Below are positions 47,865 through 56,417 of a stretch of DNA of 64,000 nucleotides, one piece after another. Made by a program: the position numbers and the translations under genes. This DNA comes from Kiritimatiellia bacterium (GTDB lineage: Bacteria; Verrucomicrobiota; Kiritimatiellia; CAIQIC01; Lenti-01), in the NCBI GenBank assembly GCA_017527155.1, contig JAFXQI010000012.1, forward strand, positions 1 through 64,000. Direction: 5' to 3'. Under the pieces are notes generated by a model. That model was given only the letters and a program-made list of their open reading frames with translations, did not search any database and was not told the origin of the DNA. The stretch's first letter is position 1. Every line of letters begins with the position of its first letter.

Positions 47865-48824
47865 TCAGAATACCAGTCCGGCATCGGCGAGCGAACGCCA
47901 GGATTCATAGCGGAGCGCGCCGGGATGCCAGAGGGTGAAGTCGGGGTCCTTTTCCAGGAGGGCGGAGTAGGCCTTGTATTCGGCGGAGCCGTTCCAGTAG
48001 ACGTCGCGGGAGGCTTCGCGGACGACCTTCGCGTGGAAATCCTGGAGGTACTTGAAGTGGAGGACGGCCGCCTGGTGGGCGGAAAGCAGCCCCCCTTCGA
48101 GGGTATGCAGTCCCCGCCGCAGGAACATCCCCGGGTCATACCGGAAGAGCGGCACCTTGGAACACCCGAACTCCCCGCCGAAGACGCGGGCGCGGGTGCC
48201 GCCCATGTAGATGAAGTCGGACCCGGGGCCGGAAAAGACCTTGCGGTAGGCTTTCTTGGAATAGCAGCCGGGCGGATCGAAGTACGGCGCGGCGTCGAGG
48301 AGGTTCCCGCCCCGGACGTAGCGGACGGCGGAAATGGGGGAGCGGGGGAACATCTCGACGAAGACGGCATGGAGCGCCTGCGCGCCTTCGGCATCGAGGC
48401 CGCGGACGAGGTCCGGCAAGGACCGGGAATCCATGTCCGGATAGGAGAAGAGTTCGTCGGCGTCGAGCACGAGGCACCAGCGGCCGCGCGCGTAACGGCG
48501 GAGGAGGGGCTCCTGCCAGTAGAGGGGGCCGCGGTAGGTTTCGGCGGAGGAGAAGACGTGGATGCGGGGGTCGTCCCGCACCAGGTCGAGGGTGCCGTCG
48601 GTGGAGACGTTGTCGATGAGCAGGACGCGCGAAACGCCGAGGCGGAAATGGTAGTCGAGCATGAAGGGCAGCCGCAGCGCCTCGTTCCGGCAGACCACCA
48701 TCATCCAGACTTCGCCGGGCTTCCATTCGGGCATGGGGTGCGGGTCCACCCGCACCAGATGCCGGGCCGCCTGCCAGCGGCGGACGGCGCGGTTGAGGCG
48801 GATTTCGAGGCGTTCGCGGAACAT
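47865..48824 (-). CDS. Family 2-like glycosyltransferase (DUF23/GT92-like)
   Basis: The 319-residue protein has the GT-A start VWMMVVCRNEALRLPFMLDYHFRLGVSRVLLIDNVSTDGTLDLV and the metal motif LVLDADELFSYPD. KVFSGPGSDFIYMGGTRAR near residue 205 and VLHFKYLQDFHAKVVREASRD near 270 are typical of the Glyco_tranf_2_4/GT92-like transferases that act on surface glycans. The sugar is unknown. It lies 24 bp after a methyltransferase gene and is the last gene of a cluster of transferases and methyltransferases, so a polysaccharide or glycoprotein decoration role is likely. Confidence 0.83.
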   Translation of the reverse strand: MFRERLEIRLNRAVRRWQAARHLVRVDPHPMPEWKPGEVWMMVVCRNEALRLPFMLDYHFRLGVSRVLLIDNVSTDGTLDLVRDDPRIHVFSSAETYRGPLYWQEPLLRRYARGRWCLVLDADELFSYPDMDSRSLPDLVRGLDAEGAQALHAVFVEMFPRSPISAVRYVRGGNLLDAAPYFDPPGCYSKKAYRKVFSGPGSDFIYMGGTRARVFGGEFGCSKVPLFRYDPGMFLRRGLHTLEGGLLSAHQAAVLHFKYLQDFHAKVVREASRDVYWNGSAEYKAYSALLEKDPDFTLWHPGALRYESWRSLADAGLVF

Positions 48825-48848
48825 GGAGGCGGGGGCGGGGAAGGCGGC

Positions 48849-49565
48849 TCAGAACGTCTTCCCGAAATACTTGTGCAAGAAGGCCCGTTTCGCGAGGGAC
48901 AGGCCGTATCGGGGGTCTTCCGCGTTGACTTTGCCCAGCCAGGCCACTGGATGGACGATGTCCAAGGGCAGGACCAGACCACGCTCCCCCCGCAGGGGGG
49001 CGCTGTCCTTCACGTACAGCAGCATGTTCTGGGAATACCAGCACGGGATGGAGTCGTCGTTCCAGAACCGCGGGCGGACGCAATCCGCCGGGGAATATCC
49101 GAGGTCGGCGAACAAGCCCGCCCAGAACCCCTGCCAGCGTTCGTTGACATGGTGGTATCCGCCCTGCCGGGGGATGGCGGCCGAGAACAGGACGTAGTCC
49201 GACAAGCGCGTCAGGTCTTCCACGAACCCGGGCGCCCTCTCCGGCGGAAGGTGTTCGGCTACTTCGAGGGAGATGGCCAGATCATACCGGACGGGCCAGT
49301 CGAGCGGCTGCTCGAGATCGACGCGCTTGAGCATCTCCACCGGGATTTCCAGTTGTCCGTCCTCCACCCAGAAGCCGTCGAATCCCTGAAGTGTCTCCAA
49401 GCCTTTTTCGCGCAGGGCGGCCAACCAGGCACCGACCCCGCACCCCACGTCGGCCGCGGATGCCGTGCGGGGCAACATCGGCAAGACGATATCCAGGATG
49501 GCGGAGGCGGCATGGTGGGTGTCCCGGTTCCGGGTGGAATAGAAATACGGTTCGTACTGCTTCAT
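48849..49565 (-). CDS. Class I SAM-dependent methyltransferase
   Basis: This 238-residue protein carries the SAM-binding motif ASAADVGCGVGAWLAALREKG near residue 37, with LAISLEVAEHLPPERAPGFVEDL for the acidic residue and strand 4, and a C-terminal helical part. It probably methylates a sugar, lipid carrier or protein in the surrounding polysaccharide cluster. It has its own promoter with only 6 nt to the ATG, so it may be leaderless. Downstream is the GT92-like transferase. Confidence 0.85.
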   Translation of the reverse strand: MKQYEPYFYSTRNRDTHHAASAILDIVLPMLPRTASAADVGCGVGAWLAALREKGLETLQGFDGFWVEDGQLEIPVEMLKRVDLEQPLDWPVRYDLAISLEVAEHLPPERAPGFVEDLTRLSDYVLFSAAIPRQGGYHHVNERWQGFWAGLFADLGYSPADCVRPRFWNDDSIPCWYSQNMLLYVKDSAPLRGERGLVLPLDIVHPVAWLGKVNAEDPRYGLSLAKRAFLHKYFGKTF

Positions 49566-49571
49566 GGGGGC

Positions 49572-49601
49572 ATGATGGTTGACATTCGGCTGGATTTGCA
49601 A
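49572..49601 (-). promoter_or_regulatory. Possible leaderless promoter of the methyltransferase gene
   Basis: TTGCAA (49601-49596), 18-bp spacer, CATCAT (49577-49572), 6 nt to the ATG at 49565. Confidence 0.55.
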
Positions 49602-49611
49602 GCACAAAAGG

Positions 49612-50583
49612 TCATCTGCCGGAAATCCGCTCCGCCGGTTCCAGAAGGAAAGCGGCCTGGTCCCCGACGGCCATGGCATTCGCCCATTTCGCCCAGCGGG
49701 CGAAGCGCGCGATGTCCTTGCGCCGGAAATGGGTCTGGGTGGGGTCGTGGGCGAAGGAACGCGGGTCGTTCATGCCGATACCCATGCGGTATTCCTCGCT
49801 GACCCAGAACTGGTCCTTGTTGGAATCGTGCCAGCATCCGGCAACGCTGAACCCGCATTTCCGGGCCAGGATGGAAAGGCTCTTTTGGGTGAACAGGTTG
49901 AGGTGTCGGGGGGCGTCGAGCTGGAACCAGTCCGCGCCGTAGCGCCAGAAGGCAAGGGAATCGGCCAGGGGAACCCGGACGACGACGGTCCCTCCCTCCA
50001 ACAGGCGTCCGCGGGCGCATTCCAGGTCCCGTCCGGGATCGGGCACGTGTTCCAGTGAATGGCTGAACAGGATGCCCTTGTAGGAACCCGGTTCGTTTGC
50101 GATATCCCGCCGGCAAAGGCGCACGCCTTCCGGCGTGTCCTCGTCCCCGGGCAGGAATGGGTCGATCCCCGTGCAGTCGAGTCCGGCGGCCTGCAGTTCA
50201 CGCAAGAAGTTGCCGGCTCCGCATCCCACGTCGAGGAACCGGTCTCCCGGACGCAGGCGCATGGTGGAGAGCCAGTCTGCGTACCAAGGCTTTTTGAGGG
50301 CCAGCATGAGACGGCCCATGGGCGTTCCTCCGCCCAGCATGACGGCGGTCCGGGTCTTGTGCAGCCATCTCCACCACCACGGCAGGCGCCGACGGGAGTA
50401 GGAGTAGTAGCCGTGGCCGTAGTAGCGCCCCATGTCCTCCGGGATGGAGACCAGATGCAGGTGGCCGCACTCCGGGCAGGACGCATACTGGAAGGGCTCG
50501 CGCGTTCCCTGCATCATTTCCCGCACGGTGAAACAACGGATGCCGTCCGCGTTCCCGCAGATGTTGCACGTCCTTCCGTCCAT
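49612..50583 (-). CDS. Class I SAM-dependent methyltransferase with N-terminal zinc-finger motif
   Basis: The 323-residue protein begins with a CxxC...CxxC motif (CNICGNADGIRC...CPECGHLHL) that likely binds zinc, as in several polysaccharide-cluster methyltransferases. The SAM domain starts FLDVGCGAGNFLRELQAAGLDCTGIDP near residue 118, followed by ILFSHSLEHVPDPGRDLECARGRLLEGGTVVVRVP. The typical C-terminal helices follow. It is 3 bp from the next gene (rhamnosyl-type transferase) and in the same operon direction. The methyl acceptor is unknown. Confidence 0.87.
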   Translation of the reverse strand: MDGRTCNICGNADGIRCFTVREMMQGTREPFQYASCPECGHLHLVSIPEDMGRYYGHGYYSYSRRRLPWWWRWLHKTRTAVMLGGGTPMGRLMLALKKPWYADWLSTMRLRPGDRFLDVGCGAGNFLRELQAAGLDCTGIDPFLPGDEDTPEGVRLCRRDIANEPGSYKGILFSHSLEHVPDPGRDLECARGRLLEGGTVVVRVPLADSLAFWRYGADWFQLDAPRHLNLFTQKSLSILARKCGFSVAGCWHDSNKDQFWVSEEYRMGIGMNDPRSFAHDPTQTHFRRKDIARFARWAKWANAMAVGDQAAFLLEPAERISGR

Positions 50584-50586
50584 TCG

Positions 50587-51402
50587 CTATCCCTCCTGCC
50601 TCCTGGACACGTACAGGACGGCCGTCGTGAAAAACTCCCGGATGCCCCAGAGGAGGCCGTGGCGGTTCCCGCGGGGCGCCTTGCGAGAGAACTGCCGCTC
50701 GAAAGGCCAGTAGACGCCGCGCAGGGCATTGGCCACGTTCTCGCCATGGATGACCTGGCACCACATCGGGGGGCGCCACTCGTAGACCACGGGGGCCATG
50801 TCGGCGATGTAGCGGTGGTCGGTGTCCAAGACCGTCCGTTGCGCCGCCGGGCCCGACACGTAGCTGCTGAACGGATTGTTGCGGTAGCGCTGGAGGTAGG
50901 CATCGCCCCCCCGCAGGCAGCATCCCAACGGGAAAGCCAGGAAAAAGCCCGTATCCAGATCGCGGCCGGCAGCCGCCTCCGCCCGGGCGCGGTCCTGCAT
51001 CCGTTCGACATATCTTGGATGCAGCATGTCATCGTTGTCCAGACGCGACGTGATGCGCAGGGCGGTTTCCTGCGGCTGGTGCGCCCCAATGACCCGCAGA
51101 ACCTCCCCGGCCGTGAATTCCCGGCAGTACACGGGCATCAAAAACGGATGCTCCTCCGCCAGGGCCGCCATTCGGTCCCGGTACCGGGACGGCGTCCGTT
51201 CGTCCAGAAACACGAGCCAGCGGAAATCCCAGACCGTTTGCGCAGCGACGGACGGCAGGCAATAGCGTTCATAGAGGGCGAAGCGCCGCTCCAGCCAGCC
51301 GGAATCCAACCCCAACCCCTTCGGGGCATCCCGCTCCGCCATGTCGAAGACCAGCCTGACATTGAACCGGGTCAGAATGAAATGGGCGATTTTCGGACTC
51401 AT
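50587..51402 (-). CDS. Putative rhamnosyl-type glycosyltransferase
   Basis: This 271-residue protein resembles the putative rhamnosyl transferase family (PF11316 type). Evidence is the start IAHFILTRFNVRL, the FRWLVFLDERTPSRY segment, the metal-binding-like ITSRLDNDDMLHPRYVERMQDRA and YEWRPPMWCQVIHGENVANALRG. The acceptor is unknown but probably part of a surface polysaccharide. ATG at 51402 is preferred over an upstream GTG at 51426. A TTGACA promoter lies upstream, and an insertion sequence lies exactly next to that promoter's -35 box. Confidence 0.8.
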   Translation of the reverse strand: MSPKIAHFILTRFNVRLVFDMAERDAPKGLGLDSGWLERRFALYERYCLPSVAAQTVWDFRWLVFLDERTPSRYRDRMAALAEEHPFLMPVYCREFTAGEVLRVIGAHQPQETALRITSRLDNDDMLHPRYVERMQDRARAEAAAGRDLDTGFFLAFPLGCCLRGGDAYLQRYRNNPFSSYVSGPAAQRTVLDTDHRYIADMAPVVYEWRPPMWCQVIHGENVANALRGVYWPFERQFSRKAPRGNRHGLLWGIREFFTTAVLYVSRRQEG

Positions 51403-51428
51403 GGACACCTTGGATGACACCTCCACTC

Positions 51429-51457
51429 ATCATGCGTGCTTTGCCGTTCCGTGTCAA
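51429..51457 (-). promoter_or_regulatory. Promoter of the rhamnosyl-type transferase gene
   Basis: TTGACA (51457-51452), 17-bp spacer, CATGAT (51434-51429). The -35 box is directly adjacent to the target duplication of the insertion sequence. Confidence 0.7.
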
Positions 51458-51473
51458 AGCTTTTGCGGACAGT
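51458..51473. repeat. Left 16-bp target site duplication of the IS
   Basis: AGCTTTTGCGGACAGT, repeated exactly at 53046-53061 on the other side of the element. Confidence 0.85.
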
Positions 51474-53045
51474 TGTCGCGTGGATTTCAAAACCGGAAAA
51501 TCTGTGGAGATCAAAACCGGAATGGGTGGGGTGACGGGAGTTGGCGTTCTGGGAGCGGGCGTTCAGGTTCTGAGAAGGTGCGGATGGTCCGTGTAGAGGA
51601 TGATCGGGTGGGTTCCGTGTTCGGGTTTGTTCAGGACCACTGACACCGCTCCGCAGGGGTGCCGGCAGAGCCAGACCTTCGTTCCGTTCACGCACTGCGT
51701 TGGAAGGAACCTGTTGCCCAGGGCCACGCGTCCGCGGGGGCCCGCCAGGGTCCGGCTCCACTCCGACCAGACCAGCTCCCACCAGCCGTCGCTGGGAACG
51801 GGACGCAGCTTGCAGCGCCCTTCCGCCACGGCGCGGGCCCAGGCGTTGCGCGGAGTGGTGGCGATCTCGCGGTGGATTTCGTGGGCGTTGCGGCGCTCGA
51901 CCAGGCGGTGAGGGTCTCGAAGTCCGCCTCTGGGCCGATGCCCTCGCCGGCGAAGTAGGCGGGGAGGCGGTCCTGCCAGACCAGGTGGATGCGCTCGACC
52001 TTGCCCTTGGCTTCGGGGGAGTTGGCGGTGACGAAGGAGATGTCGTAGAACTTCAGGCGGCGCGCGAGCTGGGTCGGCTGGCCGCTGTCGGTCACGAAGA
52101 AGCCGCCCCGGTCGACGTAGATTTCCAACGGCAGTCCGTAGGTCTCGAAAGCCCGCCGGAAAAAGTCGAGATATGAGGCAATGCATTCGCGCGGGTAGAG
52201 ACGGCACCCGACCTGCAGGCGGGAGCAGTCGTCGAGCATGTCCAGCAGTTGCAGGACGGGGGTGCCGGTGCCGCCGAGGAAGCGGTCGGGCGTCGCGTCC
52301 AGTTGCCAGAGTTCGCCGACGGACTGCCGTTGCCAGCGCCGCACGTGGGCGAGAGGCCGCGGCTTGGGGATGGCGGGGCACAGCCCGTGGTCGAGGGCCC
52401 AGTGGCGGACCTGCCCGCGGTCCACTTCGTGGCCGAAGCGTCGCCGAGTTCGCTGGCCGCAAAGGCGAAGGAATAGGGCTTCGCGCCTCCGGACGGAACC
52501 AGGGCGCGGCGCAGGAAGGCTTGCTCCTCGGGAGGCCACTCGCCCTTGTGGTTGCCGCCCGAACGGCCAGGAAGCCACGATGCGACGGCGCCCGCCGCGC
52601 GTGCGGCGAGGTAGGAGGTGCGCAGCTCGTAGAGGCGGGATTGGCCGATGCGGAGCGAGTCCATGGCCTGCTCGCGGGAGAGGGTTCCGTTGACGAATTG
52701 TTCCATCGTGTCGCGCACGTGGGCGACACCCAGCCGGTTGTGGATTTGTGTGTTCATGGGACGGGAGGTTACATCCGGATTCCGGCTTTGAAATCCACAC
52801 CGCGGTCGCCCCCCGGGGGGGCGAGGGTGGAGGGCTTGGAGGCCCGTCCTTGCGGACGGAACGGCCATGCCCCCCCGCTTCGTCAGCCTTCCGGTTTTGA
52901 AGTCCACACCGGCGGCCGCCCCCGGGGGCGGGGGGGGAGGATGGCTTTACCCCTGCTAGCATTGGGCAAACTGCATGTCCCCCCTTCCCAATTTCCATTC
53001 CGGTTTTGATCTCCACGGCCTTCCGGTTTTGATTTCACCGCGACA
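51474..53045 (-). mobile_element. Decayed insertion sequence of IS1202 (former ISNCY) type
   Basis: This 1,572-bp element begins TGTCGCG and ends CGCGACA. The inverted ends are related over about 50 bp and include repeated blocks TCAAAACCGGAA on both sides. A 16-bp direct repeat (AGCTTTTGCGGACAGT) flanks it exactly. As I recall, target duplications of about 15-18 bp and TGT ends are described for part of the IS1202 family, which was split from ISNCY. It holds one transposase gene, interrupted by two frameshifts. It sits between two genes of the polysaccharide cluster. Confidence 0.82.
51563..52758 (-). pseudogene. DDE transposase of the IS, interrupted by two frameshifts
   Basis: The reading starts at ATG 52758 (MNTQIHNRLGVAHVRDTMEQF), with an N-terminal helix-turn-helix region. 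Near 52445 the frame shifts after AASELG, continuing as RRFGHEVDRGQVRHW. Near 51903 it shifts again after FETLTAW, continuing as LVERRNAHEIHREI. The joined protein of about 398 residues has DDE residues in the expected order: LWQLDAT (D), EIYVDRGG (D) and NSPEAKGKVER (E), with 'LDDCSR' in between. The C-terminus VKLWLCRH-like strand ends near 51563. Two separate shifts suggest decay rather than programmed frameshifting. Confidence 0.85.
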
Positions 53046-53061
53046 AGCTTTTGCGGACAGT
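53046..53061. repeat. Right 16-bp target site duplication of the IS
   Basis: AGCTTTTGCGGACAGT, identical to 51458-51473. Confidence 0.85.
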
Positions 53062-53101
53062 GGCCTGGTGTGGGACGGCAAGGGCCCGCGGAGAGTCGGT
53101 G

Positions 53102-53130
53102 TTGCATGGCTGACTGGATGCTGGTAGAGT
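53102..53130 (+). promoter_or_regulatory. Promoter of the methyltransferase gene at 53189
   Basis: TTGCAT (53102-53107), 17-bp spacer, TAGAGT (53125-53130); leader of about 50 nt. Confidence 0.6.
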
Positions 53131-53188
53131 CCATGCTGCGGATACGGGAACGGACGTGGTGTCCACTTCGACCGGAGAACGACAAAGA

Positions 53189-53791
53189 ATGGAAATCCTT
53201 GCAAACATCCTGAAAAAGCTGGTTGGCCACACGGACGAATCGTTGTCGCGAGTGGTGATGGACAGACGGACGAAGGAATGGGTGGATGCCTTGCCTACCG
53301 ACCGGATGGACGCCTTCGAAATTTCGGGACTCGCATGGAAAAATCATGTGGCCAAACCATGGAAAAGCTTTTCCGAGGGGTGGTACCCCGAATTTGACAT
53401 TTGCTCGGCAAACATTGGGGGGGGCGTTGGACATGCCTCAAAATATGATATCATCTTTGCTGAACAGGTTTTCGAGCACTTGAAATCCCCGATCCGCGCG
53501 GTGCAAAACGTCCATGCGATGCTCCGTCCCGGCGGATATTTCCTGCTGACGGTCCCGTTCCTCTTCAAGGTCCATGCCAGCCCGACGGATTGCACCCGCT
53601 GGACACCGCAGGGTTTGGCCTGTTTGCTGGAAGACGGCGGTTTCGCCCCCGATGCGATCCGCACGGATTCGTGGGGAAACCGCCAGGCCGTCCGCCTTCA
53701 GTTGCGGCCCCGCAACTACTGCACCCGACTGCACTCGCTGAAAAACGAACCCGACTATCCGGTCGTCGTCTGGGCACTCGCCCGGAAGTGA
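53189..53791 (+). CDS. SAM-dependent methyltransferase (type 11-like)
   Basis: This 200-residue protein belongs to the small class I methyltransferases. Motif I is altered: the SAM loop region reads DICSANIGGGVGHASKYDIIFAEQVFEHLKSPIRAVQNVHAMLRPGGYFLLTVPF, which keeps the later DIIFAEQVFEH and RPGGYFLLTVP blocks but lacks a clear glycine-rich GxGxG loop. It may be a shortened or specialised enzyme. The sequence is visibly less GC-rich than the average here. It lies on the far side of the insertion sequence from the glycosyltransferase cluster and points away from it. Start at 53189 is preferred to an upstream in-frame GTG. Confidence 0.75.
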   Translation: MEILANILKKLVGHTDESLSRVVMDRRTKEWVDALPTDRMDAFEISGLAWKNHVAKPWKSFSEGWYPEFDICSANIGGGVGHASKYDIIFAEQVFEHLKSPIRAVQNVHAMLRPGGYFLLTVPFLFKVHASPTDCTRWTPQGLACLLEDGGFAPDAIRTDSWGNRQAVRLQLRPRNYCTRLHSLKNEPDYPVVVWALARK

Positions 53792-53821
53792 GGCAATGTC
53801 GGGAGCTGCCCCGCCCGGCGG

Positions 53822-56347
53822 CTACGCGTCGAAGAGGGAGAGCTGGTCGCCGAGGGTGATTTTGGGTTTGCGGGCGCGGGGTTGGGCGAGGCGGGCCTGG
53901 CCGAGGTCGCCGAGTTCGTTTTCTTCGAGGTTCGCAAGGATTTCTTTGGCGCGGGCGACGACTTCGGCGGGAAGGCCCGCCAGGCGCGCGACCTGGATGC
54001 CGTAGGATTTGTCGGCGGCCCCCGGTTCGATGCGGCGCAGGAACACGATGCGGTCGCCTTGTTCGCTGACGCGGACGTTGTAGTTCTTGACGCCCGGAAG
54101 GGAGAGGGCGATGTCGGTCAGTTCGTGGTAGTGGGTCGCGAAGAGGGTCTTGGCCTTGACCGCGGGGGTGTTGTGCAGGTGCTCGACGACGGACCAGGCG
54201 ATGGAGATTCCGTCGAAGGTGCTGGTGCCGCGGCCGATTTCGTCGAGGACGATCAGGGAGGAGGGGGTGGCGTTGTTGAGGATGTTCGCCGTCTCCTGCA
54301 TCTCGACCATGAAGGTGGAGCGCCCGCGGACGAGGTCGTCGCCGGCGCCGACGCGCGTGAATACGCGGTCGATGACGCCCATGCGCAGGGAGTCGGCCGG
54401 GACGTAGGCGCCCATCTGGGCCATGATGACGATCAGCGCGACTTGCCGGATGTAGGTGGATTTGCCGGCCATGTTGGGGCCGGTGATGATCATGATCTGG
54501 TTGTCGCCGCGGTCGAGGAGGGTGTCGTTGGGGACGAAGCGGGCGGCGTCGGGCAGGCGCTCGATGACGGGATGGCGGCCGCCGCGGATTTCGAGTCCGT
54601 CGCCGTCGGTGATCTCGGGGCGGGCGTAGCGGCAGACCTGGGCGCGCTCGGCGAAGGAGGAGAGGACGTCGAGGGCGGCCAGGGCGTCGGCGGTGCGCTG
54701 GATGGCGGCGGTCTTGGCGACGACGCGGTCGCGCAGGGCCTGGAAGAGTTCGTTTTCGAGGGCGATGGCTTTTTCTTCGGAGCCGAGGATTTTTTCTTCG
54801 TATTCCTTGAGTTCGGGCGTGACGAAGCGTTCGCCGGTGGCGATGGTCTGGCGGCGGACGTAGTCGGGGGGGACCTGGGAGAGGTTGGTTTTGGTGACTT
54901 CGATGAAGTAGCCGAAGACTTTGTTGTAGCGGACTTTGAGGGACTTGATGCCGGTGCGGGCGGCTTCGCGTTCCTGGAGTTGGGCGATCCAGTCCTTGCC
55001 CTGGGTGGAGGCGGAGCGGAGTTCGTCGAGGCGCGGGGAGTAGCCGGCGCGGATGTAGCCGCCGTCGCGGAGGAGGGCGGGCGGGTTGTCTTCGATGGCG
55101 CGCGCGATTTCGCCGGCGAGTTCGGGCTGGGGCTCGACGCGCGCGGCGAGGTCGGCGAGGAGCGGCGGCGCGGGCGCGATCTTGGCCAGGCGTTCGAGGA
55201 GGTCCGGTATGCGCTGGAGGGAGGCGCCCAGGGCCCGCAGGTCGCGGGGGTTTCCCGTGGTGGAGGAGAGGCGGGAGAGCAGGCGCTCGATGTCCTTGAC
55301 GCCGCCCAGGGCGTCGCGGAAGGCGTCCGCGGCGCGCCGGTCGGCGAGGAAGGCCGCCACGGCGTCGTGGCGCGCGGCGATGGGGGCGCGGCGGCGCAGG
55401 GGCCGCACGAGCCAGTCGCGCAGCAGGCGGGAGCCCATCGCGGTGCGGGTGGTGTCCATGGCCTGCAGGAGCGTGGAGGGGGCGTCGGCGCGCGGCGGGG
55501 TGCGGGTGGCGACGAGGTCGAGGTTGGCCAGGGTGGATTCGTCGAGGGCCATGGCGTCGCCGCCGTCGCGCAGGAGGATGCGGCGCACGTGGCCGGCGGC
55601 GCGGTGGAGGTCGCGCGTGACGTACTGGAGGAGGGCGCCCGCGGCGCCGGCGCCGGCGGGATGGCCTTCGCAGCCGAAGCCCGCGAGGGACTGCACGCCG
55701 AAGTGGCGGCAGAGGGCGGCTTCGGCGGAGGGCGGGTCGAACATCCAGTCCTCGCGCACCGCCAGCGCGAAGGAGCCCGCCGCGGCGCGCAGTCGCGCCA
55801 TGAAGGGCGCGTCGCCCGCCAGCGATTCGGGGAGCAGCAGCTCGGGCGGGGCGTAGCGGACGAGTTCGTCGAGGAGCGGCGCGGGGTCGGCGGCCTCTTC
55901 CATCCAGAAGGAGCCGGTCGAGAGGTCGAGCATCGCCAGGCCGTGGAGGGCGCCGGCGTGGAGAAGGCAGGCGAGGTAGTTGGGGCGGGCGGCGTCGAGC
56001 ATCGCGTCGTTCAGGACCGTGCCCGGCGAGACGATGCCCGTGATCTCGCGCTTGACGAGGCCCTTGGCGGTGCGGGGGTCCTCCATCTGGTCGCAGAGGG
56101 CGACCTTCTTGCCGGCGCGGATGAGCTTGGAGAGGTAGAGCTCGGCGGCGTGGTAGGGGACGCCGCACATCGGCAGGTTCTGGCGCTTGGTCAGGGTCAG
56201 GCCGAGGATCGACGACGCGGTGATGGCGTCCTCGGAGAACATCTCGTAGAAGTCGCCGAGGCGGAAGAACAGGATGGTGTCGGCGTCGAGCTCCGCCTTC
56301 GCGCGGAGGTACTGCCGCATCACCGGAGTGGCCACGTCATCGCTCAT
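53822..56347 (-). CDS. mutS: DNA mismatch repair protein MutS
   Basis: This 841-residue protein recognises base mismatches and starts repair. The mismatch-binding N-terminus has FFRLGDFYEMF (the Phe-x-Glu wedge within DFYEMF) near residue 28. The ATPase domain contains Walker A GPNMAGKSTYIRQVAL near residue 615, the later LIVLDEIGRGTSTFDGISIAWSVVEHL block and ATHYHELTDIA. It ends with the short C-terminal region DQLSLFDA, a possible clamp-binding motif (QLSLF). The start at 56347 is preferred because the conserved N-terminal domain follows at once and a promoter lies 8 nt upstream. No MutL gene is adjacent. Confidence 0.96.
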   Translation of the reverse strand: MSDDVATPVMRQYLRAKAELDADTILFFRLGDFYEMFSEDAITASSILGLTLTKRQNLPMCGVPYHAAELYLSKLIRAGKKVALCDQMEDPRTAKGLVKREITGIVSPGTVLNDAMLDAARPNYLACLLHAGALHGLAMLDLSTGSFWMEEAADPAPLLDELVRYAPPELLLPESLAGDAPFMARLRAAAGSFALAVREDWMFDPPSAEAALCRHFGVQSLAGFGCEGHPAGAGAAGALLQYVTRDLHRAAGHVRRILLRDGGDAMALDESTLANLDLVATRTPPRADAPSTLLQAMDTTRTAMGSRLLRDWLVRPLRRRAPIAARHDAVAAFLADRRAADAFRDALGGVKDIERLLSRLSSTTGNPRDLRALGASLQRIPDLLERLAKIAPAPPLLADLAARVEPQPELAGEIARAIEDNPPALLRDGGYIRAGYSPRLDELRSASTQGKDWIAQLQEREAARTGIKSLKVRYNKVFGYFIEVTKTNLSQVPPDYVRRQTIATGERFVTPELKEYEEKILGSEEKAIALENELFQALRDRVVAKTAAIQRTADALAALDVLSSFAERAQVCRYARPEITDGDGLEIRGGRHPVIERLPDAARFVPNDTLLDRGDNQIMIITGPNMAGKSTYIRQVALIVIMAQMGAYVPADSLRMGVIDRVFTRVGAGDDLVRGRSTFMVEMQETANILNNATPSSLIVLDEIGRGTSTFDGISIAWSVVEHLHNTPAVKAKTLFATHYHELTDIALSLPGVKNYNVRVSEQGDRIVFLRRIEPGAADKSYGIQVARLAGLPAEVVARAKEILANLEENELGDLGQARLAQPRARKPKITLGDQLSLFDA

Positions 56348-56355
56348 GCCCCGCC

Positions 56356-56384
56356 ATGAAACCAAAATCCCGCCCGGCGCGCAA
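56356..56384 (-). promoter_or_regulatory. Possible leaderless promoter of mutS
   Basis: TTGCGC (56384-56379), 17-bp spacer, TTTCAT (56361-56356), 8 nt to the ATG. Confidence 0.6.
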
Positions 56385-56417
56385 GCCGCCCGCCGCGAAA
56401 GGCGGGAGCCGGGCCGG

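Noticed and set aside
51563-52758. Programmed frameshifting in the transposase.
   Set aside because: Two separate shifts, neither at a slippery run such as A-AAA-AAG, are better explained by mutation.
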